Origin: Lepidodermella squamata | Taxonomy: Eukaryota; Gastrotricha | Direction: 5' to 3' | DNA length: 64,000 bases | NCBI GenBank assembly: GCA_047495785.1 | Contig: JBLDXI010000048.1 | Location: 868,001-932,000 of the forward strand | Shown here: one piece after another, positions 52,651-61,368 of the stretch | Position numbering within the stretch: position 1 is the first letter of the stretch | Layout: the number at the start of each line of letters is the position of its first letter | Notes under the pieces: generated by a model | The model's input: only the letters and a program-made list of their open reading frames with translations | Database searches by the model: none | Told to the model about the DNA's origin: nothing | Program-made: the position numbers and the translations under genes

Positions 52651-55086
52651 TCACTTAAAGATATTAAGTCCAGGTAACGTCACTCCGACACTTGTCGCTA
52701 GTGAGTAAATCAGCAATAAAGATCCGACGATCCCATTTTGTTGATTGAAGTCATCACTTTGAGTGATTAGCAGTAGCACAACGGCTAAGAAAAGAAGAGT
52801 CGAATCGACAAATGCGGTCGCTATCGTTATTTTCGCCTCTAAGTTGACGATTCCTCGTAGTTTCACGTTTCGCAGTTGAATTGCTATCAGGAAATTGATT
52901 AGATGCTGAGATCCAATTAAAGCTACAAGAATACCCAGCCAGCGCTTGCTCCAAGAAGATTCGCACATTAAAGTTACAAAATGGAAGTAACCATCCTCCT
53001 CCGGGTCGAAAAATGTTTCATCAACGTATCTCCGAACGTGAATATGGTCTAACAGCTCCCATGTAACAAGGACAATAAGTACACAAAGTAATGACATCGT
53101 CACAGCCAATAATGTCCATTTTGTGTTGTAAATGTGGTCAAGTTTTACGCTCAACTGACGGGATGGCCTAGATGGGTAAAGTCCGCTGATTTGTGCAGAT
53201 TGAACAGCCGATGAACTGCGACCAGAAAACCGATTCAAGATCCTCGAAAGTCTCGATTCGGTTCTCACTTGTTTACCTTTCAGTGTTTTCTGGACGAAAT
53301 ATGCAAGCCTCGTTACTCTACACAGGAGCGTTGAGGCGATGATTGTGAGACTTATTGAGATAAGAAAAATCCGAAATTGACAGAGATGTTTGAGGCTCAA
53401 AGGCAGAACCATTGAAATAGCCCCAGCATTGGATACAAAACATCCGATAAAGACCACAACATTCGTGGGCATGGACAATTTAAACTCAGCTTTCCTTTTG
53501 TATATCTGTAGCCCGGCGAAAAACATCTGGGCAATTGTCAGAATCGAAGACAGAACGATGATAGCCAGATAGAGACCTTGGTAAATCTCAAGAATGATAT
53601 TCTTGATTTCAGAGAGGTCCTTAGGAGGAGTTCTCTTCTTCGTCTGCCATTGAATATCCAAACCCGGTTGCTTCTCAAGTTTGTAGTTTTTACTAATGGA
53701 TAACTGGTCTGATGAGTTACCAGTGAATTCTAACCGATAAATCATTCTCAATTCCCCATTGATTTGCTGGCTGATCCAAATATCCTCCTCATCGACTTCA
53801 AGCCTTGACGAGTACTTCATTCTGCCGATTCTCAAGCTATACATATCCATTTCGGATAGACTCCGATTTACTACCCCACCGACTAAGGTTGGGTACTTAT
53901 TGAAGTCAAGAAGGGACATGCTCATTTTGCTTAGGACTTCCTCGCTCCGATTCAGGGCCAAGAGGCCCGCTTGAAGAGCATCATGATAGAATGGGAAGAT
54001 CAAAAGAGTCTCAATAGTCACGTTTCTGGTGAAATTCGTGTAAACATTGAGCCTCCTTATGTATTCTTGAAGGTCATAACCAAAAGATGTAGTGCCGTAG
54101 TTTTTGGCTGCAGTTGTAGCTGGGCCATAGAATAAGGTGTTTCGCATTTGTTCCATCAGCATCTGAAGAGTGCAGCCAGCAGGGTAGAGCTTTCTATCCA
54201 ACTTCTCCGGATCGAAATAGCCAGTTGCAAGCATCATGAAGGTATACTGGGGAGATCGTATTCCTAACTGATAGCCGAGGCAGAAAAACTTGACCACTAA
54301 TTGGGCGATGGCGAAGTTCGCTACAATGATTCGACTATCGGTTTGCTTGATCTGCTCGAACAATAACTCATCAGCATCATAGACAGCTGTCATTAGTTTA
54401 ATTGTTATTCCTTCCCTAACCATGACTGAATACAAGAGCAAGGAGCTGCTAACTGAGCCGGAGTTTGCGGCGTAGGACACTATAGCCATCTCTTTCCAAT
54501 TCGCGACTCTCTTCGCCATGAATACAGGGGCGATAACGCTGTTCTCGTTGGGAGCCCTGATTCTGTAGAGATTAGGGAAATCTTTCCTGTTAGCCGTGAA
54601 GATGACATTGACCCCACAATTTGGGGTTATTTGGACCATTTCGAAATATCGGACAACTCGAGCTGAGGTTTGGCAGAAATTCAAAGGTCCGATCACTAGA
54701 GGGGCTAGATTTATCTTCCCACCAGGTCTTAGAGTGGAAGATTCGGTTGCTTGAATGAAATTCCGAGGCGTAAGACTCCCACTCACGGGACCTTCATCAA
54801 TGTTCATCATCGAGATTTGAAAGTTTGGTAAGAAGTTCGTCTGATTCAACGCTGCGTCCAGGACAATTTGTAGAGCAGCTTGCAACAAGGGTAGATCGAA
54901 GACTGTTTCTTGATTAGAGAATGGCATATAAGTCAGTATGTTAAGTTTCTGGTGGCGGGAAGCGTTTCCAGCTGCAATTTGGACAATCGGCATGAGTAAA
55001 GCAATAATTAAGATCATGTTCATGTTCTTTTCAACTAAATAAAAATGGCTAGTTGCTCCGCGAGAAGATTTTTCAATTATAATCAA
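52651..55086 (-). CDS. class C (metabotropic glutamate/GABA-B-like) receptor
   Basis: Intronless, 811 residues from the first Met; the codon-22 Met at 55023 directly precedes a signal peptide (MNMILIIALLMPIVQIAAG) and is the likelier start. Residues about 45-450 form a periplasmic-binding-protein-like venus-flytrap domain (TANRKDFPNLYRIRAPNENS, and TTSFGYDL further on). There is no nine-cysteine domain between it and the membrane part, which fits GABA-B rather than glutamate receptors. Seven hydrophobic segments span about 505-800. The protein ends three residues after TM7, so the coiled-coil tail used for GABA-B heterodimers is absent. The ligand is unknown. At least three degraded relatives lie nearby. 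Confidence 0.85.
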   Translation of the reverse strand: MIIIEKSSRGATSHFYLVEKNMNMILIIALLMPIVQIAAGNASRHQKLNILTYMPFSNQETVFDLPLLQAALQIVLDAALNQTNFLPNFQISMMNIDEGPVSGSLTPRNFIQATESSTLRPGGKINLAPLVIGPLNFCQTSARVVRYFEMVQITPNCGVNVIFTANRKDFPNLYRIRAPNENSVIAPVFMAKRVANWKEMAIVSYAANSGSVSSSLLLYSVMVREGITIKLMTAVYDADELLFEQIKQTDSRIIVANFAIAQLVVKFFCLGYQLGIRSPQYTFMMLATGYFDPEKLDRKLYPAGCTLQMLMEQMRNTLFYGPATTAAKNYGTTSFGYDLQEYIRRLNVYTNFTRNVTIETLLIFPFYHDALQAGLLALNRSEEVLSKMSMSLLDFNKYPTLVGGVVNRSLSEMDMYSLRIGRMKYSSRLEVDEEDIWISQQINGELRMIYRLEFTGNSSDQLSISKNYKLEKQPGLDIQWQTKKRTPPKDLSEIKNIILEIYQGLYLAIIVLSSILTIAQMFFAGLQIYKRKAEFKLSMPTNVVVFIGCFVSNAGAISMVLPLSLKHLCQFRIFLISISLTIIASTLLCRVTRLAYFVQKTLKGKQVRTESRLSRILNRFSGRSSSAVQSAQISGLYPSRPSRQLSVKLDHIYNTKWTLLAVTMSLLCVLIVLVTWELLDHIHVRRYVDETFFDPEEDGYFHFVTLMCESSWSKRWLGILVALIGSQHLINFLIAIQLRNVKLRGIVNLEAKITIATAFVDSTLLFLAVVLLLITQSDDFNQQNGIVGSLLLIYSLATSVGVTLPGLNIFK

Positions 55087-55967
55087 ACTAATTTCAAATA
55101 TGGTTCAATCCATCGTACGAGGAGAGCTGATGCTGGCTTTTCGTATGTCATGTGATACTCCCAACTCTCACTTATTGATCGACCTCGCGATTTAGCTTCT
55201 AGCACGCATTCCGTGACTAAATATCTTTTTTCCTTACTGTCTAATGAGCTACATTCTCTGCTTTGAAGTCTAGACTGGGCTAAATCAAACGCATATCGAT
55301 ATCGTTATTAATTTGGTGTCCCATTTTATTGAAACAGGATACAGTGCAACTTAGTTATAACGAACCGGACTAAATAATCATTTTAATAAAAGTTCGTTAG
55401 AGCAAAAGATGATATTTTAAAATGATCAGCGCTTAAATCCAATTCATCGAATTCCGAAGAGCCAGACTCTGCCGAAGACTCTTATCAGTCGAGAGAAGGA
55501 AGATGTGACCGGTTCCTAAACCTTATACCTCTAGGTTTTTGCTTTTTCGCAGCTTCGGCGAGTTCAGATATAACTGATTTACGCGTGTTGTATTAAAAAT
55601 TGGCACGTGTACTCGGAGCTATAATTTGGCGTGCAATTCTATAATTACCCATAGGAGGGGTAGCGCATATCTCGCGGTGGGCGACAGAACGACTTATCTA
55701 GAATAGAAACTAATGTCGCAATGCTTTTAACGCTTAGAAAAAATTAGCGTTCTAGCGATCGTGCACGCGAAATTACAAACATTAAGCTCATTATGTCATT
55801 TGTTTCTAGTTTCTATTCTAGGACGGTTATTCCGCTGTCTATCGCGATACATATCAGAAGAAAGAACAATTTATAAGCAACCTTTTATTTAAAATAAAAC
55901 TTAGTTCATGAAAACCCTGACCAATTTAGAATGATGATATCATTCGAGATATTACTTCGCAGATTGC
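55087..55967. other. spacer with a short inverted repeat
   Basis: CTAGAATAGAAACTA at 55698-55712 and its inverse at 55807-55821 form a hairpin of about 120 bp (MITE-like). No gene seen. Confidence 0.45.
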
Positions 55968-57038
55968 TTAGGATTTTCGGCGCCGGAATACAACAAACGC
56001 ATTGTCCCAAGTTTTAGCCAACAAATCGGCTTGAGGATATTCCTCCCGAAGCACCTGTCTATACTTTGACCATAGTGTCTTGCGAATAACTTCTTTCTGA
56101 TCATAAGTCCTTTCATTAGAGAGAGCAGACATGAATGCAGGTTCGATTACGCTTTCTCCAATGGAGCACATATCAGCGATCAAACGGTCGAAGTCCCGAT
56201 GTTGAAGGTAAGATTCGTAGAAAACATTATCTTGGGTCTCGCAGTTCTCTGCATGAATAACTTCAAGGTTCAGATTGTCCAAAATCTCCGGTTTCGTCAC
56301 ATCTTCCAGTGAACGAAATACCATTCGAATATTGAAGTCCATCAGCTCTTCAAGCCGAATAAATCCCGATAGGTAGAGATCATCAGCAGCCATGTATAAA
56401 GCATCGTAGAGATTAGCAATGAGGCCACCGGTTACAATATGAATTACGATAATACCACCAGGAACCAATTCTCTAGACCGGGCTTGAAGAAATGTTTTCC
56501 AGTCCCTCTCCGCTTGCTCAGCCCATACTGCCTTCTCAGTCTCATTACCGTAAACTGGAAGAGCATGATTGACGAGTTTACAAGGTACATCAGAAGCCCA
56601 ATGAACGGCACAAATTGAAATTCCGAAGTAAAGACTGCAGTCTGGTAGGACTTGTTTATAAAAAGAGCAACCAGATGCTAGACAATGCACGCCCTTATGA
56701 TGCTGAAGGTAAGATCTTTCGTCGAAATGAATGATATTGAACAATCCAGTCCAGTTGTTATTTGGCAGGTCCTCATGAACTGCAATAATTGTTTTTACGT
56801 CGTGCTTTTCGCGTAGTTTGGTGACTATCGATGATATCGCTGCGGAACTGTTAGCTCCGCTACTGCAGCCGAAGTCGGCAATGAAAATGGTATCTTTGAG
56901 ATCAGCAGAGAGAGCATCTATACCCTGTTTGACGAAACGCTCGGCCATGTGCAAACTTTGCCGCTGCGTTTGCGAATAATTGTTATAGTCCTTTCGCATA
57001 ACGACTGAATGGCATGAATAGCCATTGGATTCAGCCAT
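55968..57038 (-). CDS. SABATH-type SAM-dependent carboxyl methyltransferase
   Basis: Intronless, 356 residues. The SAM-binding motif IADFGCSSGANSS is at about residues 53-65 and corresponds to the DLGCSSGPNT motif of plant SABATH enzymes (salicylate, jasmonate and caffeine-pathway methyltransferases). The family's substrate motif is recognisable as SICAVHWASDVP, and a GGIIVIHIVTGG strand follows at the usual distance. Length fits the family (350-390). It would transfer a methyl group from S-adenosylmethionine to a carboxyl (or ring nitrogen) of a small molecule; the substrate cannot be deduced. No targeting signal, so cytosolic. An AATAAA lies about 80 nt after the stop. Confidence 0.88.
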   Translation of the reverse strand: MAESNGYSCHSVVMRKDYNNYSQTQRQSLHMAERFVKQGIDALSADLKDTIFIADFGCSSGANSSAAISSIVTKLREKHDVKTIIAVHEDLPNNNWTGLFNIIHFDERSYLQHHKGVHCLASGCSFYKQVLPDCSLYFGISICAVHWASDVPCKLVNHALPVYGNETEKAVWAEQAERDWKTFLQARSRELVPGGIIVIHIVTGGLIANLYDALYMAADDLYLSGFIRLEELMDFNIRMVFRSLEDVTKPEILDNLNLEVIHAENCETQDNVFYESYLQHRDFDRLIADMCSIGESVIEPAFMSALSNERTYDQKEVIRKTLWSKYRQVLREEYPQADLLAKTWDNAFVVFRRRKS

Positions 57039-58090
57039 ACAACAATAATATTTAGAAAATGTCTGAAGAAATTTAAGAATCGTTTGGCAATGGATAATAG
57101 CAACTGCTTATAGGCGAGCTTGAGGGGCTTCACACGAAGATGAACTGTTTCCTAGAATTCGTTATGGATAATAATAATATAGGGGAGGTTAGATATAATG
57201 CTGTGGTGTTCGATTTCAAGGGCAACTGAGACTAATTTCGGCCGTTGCTAAATCAAACTATTTACTAAACTATTTACGATTTCGGCCTGAATTAGCCATC
57301 AAAGGATTTCTCTCTATTTTCCCATGATTCTTATTCGGAGGAGCCATTTAGGAGCCGATATGCGTAGAATTCAATGTAAAGCGAATTTTTTAGTAAATAG
57401 CTGGAGACAGCATCTAGCAGTTTCCATTAGTCCTAGTTTGAAGAGCTAATCTGTACGAGATGACATGGCCCATTACGCAACGAAATGGGCAGGCTCTTGT
57501 CAAATACGGCTGTAAGCGCCAACGTTTTTTTGACTTGTTATCCCTAAGCCAAAGCATCATTTAGCTGGCAGTGACGTAATATGAGCAAAAATTGATGAGC
57601 ATTCCGCCTTCGGTTGAGTTAATTTTTGTTTGAACAGACATGCGCGAGTTTTAGCGCCATTCATCTGACATCATCCTGCTTGACGCATAATAATTCGTAT
57701 TCTAATTTATATTTTTTGGCGGTGTTTTTCTGCGAGCGATTATTAGTTGGGAATCATACGTATGGGGTATCATACACATCTTAAAGTTTATATGACATGT
57801 TGACAGCAAGTTCACAATTCAAACAAAAAAAGACAAACACTGCAAACTTTATTATACCTTTCCATCCTTAAATACATTAATATTAATATGTTTTGCATTA
57901 TAACAATTATTATTATCACGTATCTATGCGTCATATCATATACGGTATATACTTAACGTCATTGAACAATACGAAAAATTACCATTCCCCATCCCCAACA
58001 ATTTAAATTCGAAAGCGAAGCAAATGTTAGCGAAATACAATAATTGCATGCAATCAGAAGCAATCGGATAGCAATGAATGCTGGTCGGAG
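57039..58090. other. intergenic spacer
   Basis: AT-rich, with no gene or repeat that I can support. Confidence 0.45.
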
Positions 58091-59193
58091 TTAAATGTCG
58101 TAACGCAGCGTCGAGCAAATGTAGCTGAATTTCTCATTACACTGGGTAACTCCCCAGTAGCCGGACGGTTTGATGTAAGCGCAGCAGTTATGACAGCCCT
58201 TAGGCGTATCCTTAGCATGGGAAGCTTCAGCGGGGTCCCAGTTCAAGTAATCAGCCCCGGTAATTGCCATTCCAGAGTAGTGCCCTGGAAAATGATGTCG
58301 ATATTATATAGTTCACAAAAACCCAAAAAGCTCATCAGTGTTATTACATTTCCAGTTATGAGAATAGTCATCCCACCACAGGCCAAGCCAGTAGCTTGTG
58401 TTAGGTTTCATAGCTCGCTTGATTTCTTCGTTATCGATCGGGCAGCATGGATGAGCCATATCCCAGTCATTGCCAAACGTGACAGGGCACAGTCTTTTCG
58501 ACCAAGGCCCAGCAACATCAACGGTCGTGAAATTCCAGAACTGTAAATTCGAAGTTGAGGAAGGAGAAATTCAAACTATGACATTCAAATTTATTACGGA
58601 GTCAGGCAGAGATGGAATTGGCTGCTCGCACATGTAATTGAGCTGGTCAGAGCAAGGCAACGATTCCCAGAACCCGTCGCCAGCAATTGCAGCGCAGCAA
58701 TTGTCACATCCATTCTCACCTCCATTTCGCCAATTCGTATAGGCTGTTGGCTGCAGGTACGAATCGTCGTCAGCCCCTGAAAATCACTAACATAGAGCTA
58801 GTTATGATTGAATTTGAAGGCTTGCATTTCCACTTCGAGGCATTTGAATCCCAAGATAGGCCGATCCAGTATTTAGCAGCTTTACTCTCCATACTGGCAA
58901 CTGCAACTTTGTTTTCCACTTCGCTAAACATGTGCGCTGCAACGTAACCAACACCTAAAGCATCCGGGCAAACTGTTGCCGACCATGGACCTGTAACTTT
59001 CGTGTAACCGTGAAACTGTAATAATTCGAATATTTTGAACGCGGTAACACCTCAGAAACAACTTACAGGCTGTACAAAAAAATACTTGTATTTCTCAAGA
59101 TTCAAGTAGGTTGCCAACACTTACACTTGCTGGATTGTGCTTACAGGCAACAATGTGCAGCAAAGTCGCGATTAAAACAAAGATCGACCTCAT
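58091..59193 (-). CDS. secreted protein with two C-type lectin-like domains
   Basis: Five exons, 59125-59193 (signal peptide MRSIFVLIATLLHIVAC), 58826-59015, 58598-58776, 58348-58540 and 58091-58284; 274 residues. Each lectin domain is split over two exons at the same place (after W-K-x), with phases 0, 1, 0, 1. Domain 1 has YWIGLSWD and CDQLNYMCE-type end wording; domain 2 has SYWLGLWWDDYSHNW and WGVTQCNEKFSYICS. Neither domain has a clear EPN/QPD calcium-sugar motif, but a paired-Cys N-C-C is conserved in both, an unusual extra cysteine pair. The first domain's internal intron appears to use a GC donor. A short extra exon near 59070 is possible. Likely an extracellular ligand-binding or defence lectin. 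Confidence 0.8.
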
Positions 59194-60402
59194 TTTTAAT
59201 TTCAAATGAACAACCGGTAATAAATGCAAGTGAAATGAGAATTGAAATTCGTGGCCGGATGATCACTGCAGCTGTTCCAACTTCATATACAAATTCGTTA
59301 AGCAGCAACTAACTTTGGATTGTTAGCTTTTCCAGCCCACAGTTTTCGATAATAAGAAAAAATGAATATTATATATATATTATTATTAGGTGCTTATGCG
59401 CTGCGTCATACGTCGCTTATAACGACCAGCTAATTCGCGGGGACATTTTTACTCTTCTCGTGAGGCATATTTACAATTTACATTGCTTGTCCATACAACT
59501 TCGATCAAGAAATCAACAGCCGGAACAGTTACATGGTCCCTTGGGATGTGCCCCGGGCGGCACGTACCACCTAGGCCCTAGGAGCAGGCCCAAAAAGTGA
59601 AATGGGTGCAGCGTACATCCAAGGAGATTTGGAAAATGGAAATACATATTTCTGAAAAAATCGGGATTCGCCATGGGTGATATTTTGAAATTATTCATTC
59701 TAAATGACAAATCATCAGCTTCATAAGAGTTTTACGTATAACAATTAAAGTGTGGCTTTCGATAATACGCTCGTATTTTCTCGAAGAGAAAAGCAGAGCG
59801 GAGGCAAAAAAATCGACAAACAAAACAATCATAATAATATTATTCATCATTTTATCAAAGTGTAATAAACCTCTACTAAGTGTCTATTAGTGAACATCTT
59901 GAAGTACCACAATAATTTATAAAAGTGAGCTAACTTTTCGCATGTACACAAAGTCATTCATTCGCGTTGATAACTTAGGAAAAAGCTGAGCTCAGTTTTT
60001 CAAATTTCAAATTCAAGGATCAAATTCATGAATTCGAGGATTAACATAATATGCGTGTGTGATTGGTACTTTTCAGATCTAATAATAATTCGCATGAAAA
60101 AAACATGAATTCAGCCTTGGCTTTTAGTGTTTGTTTCATGTGAACGCTGCAGTTTATGTGTAATGTGTAATGTGTGAATTATAATTAAGATCGAAGAGAA
60201 TGAGGGCACTCGCTTTCTCGCCTTAGGCCAAGTTTCATAGTCCAAATCTCCAGCTGATTTTGAGCTGAATTTCTAGGAATATACAAAATATTACCACTGT
60301 CGGCCTTCGGCCATTGACAGTTGACGGGGAACACCCTTTAGATTAGAAAGATATCATTTGACTACATGAATTTGCCCCGCCCAATTAAGTTGAAAACAAT
60401 TA
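59194..60402. other. intergenic spacer
   Basis: Contains an AT microsatellite near 59370-59390 and no gene that I can support. Confidence 0.45.
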
Positions 60403-60826
60403 CTGTATATCTACTATTTTTCGGTGGTCACTAATTTTCGGTTTGATCTTTGAATTCGGTGTTTTTGGGGAAACACCGAATTCAAAATCACCGAAAATAA
60501 ATTCGGCCAATTTATTGTTCTCTTCTACAATACAGCTTCATCATGGTAAAGTAGGGTAAAATGTGCCAAAATTGTGTTACCTGCAATTTTAGGTAGTAAG
60601 GATATTGGAAGCAGCAGACATTGACGCTGCTAAAGCAGTGATTATCTCTTCATAGCGTGTAAAACGAAATCGAAGCACTGAAATCAATTTTAAAGTGACT
60701 AATTTCGAATTTTTTTCTCAGGATCAACTCTCAAACCGAATTCAAATCCACCGAAATTAAAAGTACATAGGTCCGAAATCTCCAAAACCGAAAATTAGTG
60801 ACCACCGAAAATTAGTAGATATACAG
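60403..60826. mobile_element. 424-bp TA-flanked inverted-repeat element
   Basis: The ends CTGTATATCTACTA and TTTTCGGTGGTCACTAATTT are repeated in inverted form at the right end (AAATTAGTGACCACCGAAAA, TAGTAGATATACAG). Both flanks are TA, fitting a TA target duplication. The interior is a run of CACCGAAAAT-type text with smaller inverted pairs (around AATTCGGTGTTT and AAACACCGAATT). No coding capacity. Confidence 0.75.
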
Positions 60827-61368
60827 TACTGTCAATTCCTGCCTCGCATGTATTGGCAAACTAATCACGCAACTAAAGGCTGGTGACTTCGTGAAGCTGG
60901 AAGCTGGGAAATTCATGAACTGTTCACTCACTTAATTACAACTTTAAGGTTCAAGATGGATTCAATAATACTTATTTAAAAAATGTGAGAAGAAGAAACT
61001 CAGCCAAACAAAGACTAGCGGAACCACTGAAAAAAGGAATGGCGGTGCTATGGATCGATATCATGACCGGGAGTGTTCGTGCTGCGTATTCACTACTCAT
61101 TACTGAGCTGAGTTTTGTCTTCTCGGCAAATCTGAGGTGAGAAGTTCGCTCCCAGCTGTCAACACGACTTCGCGCTTTTCGCAACTGACGATGCGGTCAC
61201 AAATCAATATTTCCCATGACTGTTTGTGGCAACCAACATAGTGTGATCATTTGATCGTCCAATTTTATTCGGATCAAAATGCTGCATTAGGTAAATATTT
61301 TTTTGAGACGCTGCTCCCAATATCACACGATGCAACGAGGAATTTTTACAAAAAGAAATGCCAACATA
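60827..61368. other. spacer upstream of the lectin/kringle gene
   Basis: Presumed promoter region. No clear TATA box; no other feature. Confidence 0.4.

Noticed and set aside
59513-59710. 65-codon minus-strand frame with a PRWYVPPGAHPKGP segment
   Set aside because: Pro/Gly-rich text arises from a GC-rich patch; no conserved cysteines, leader or exon partners.
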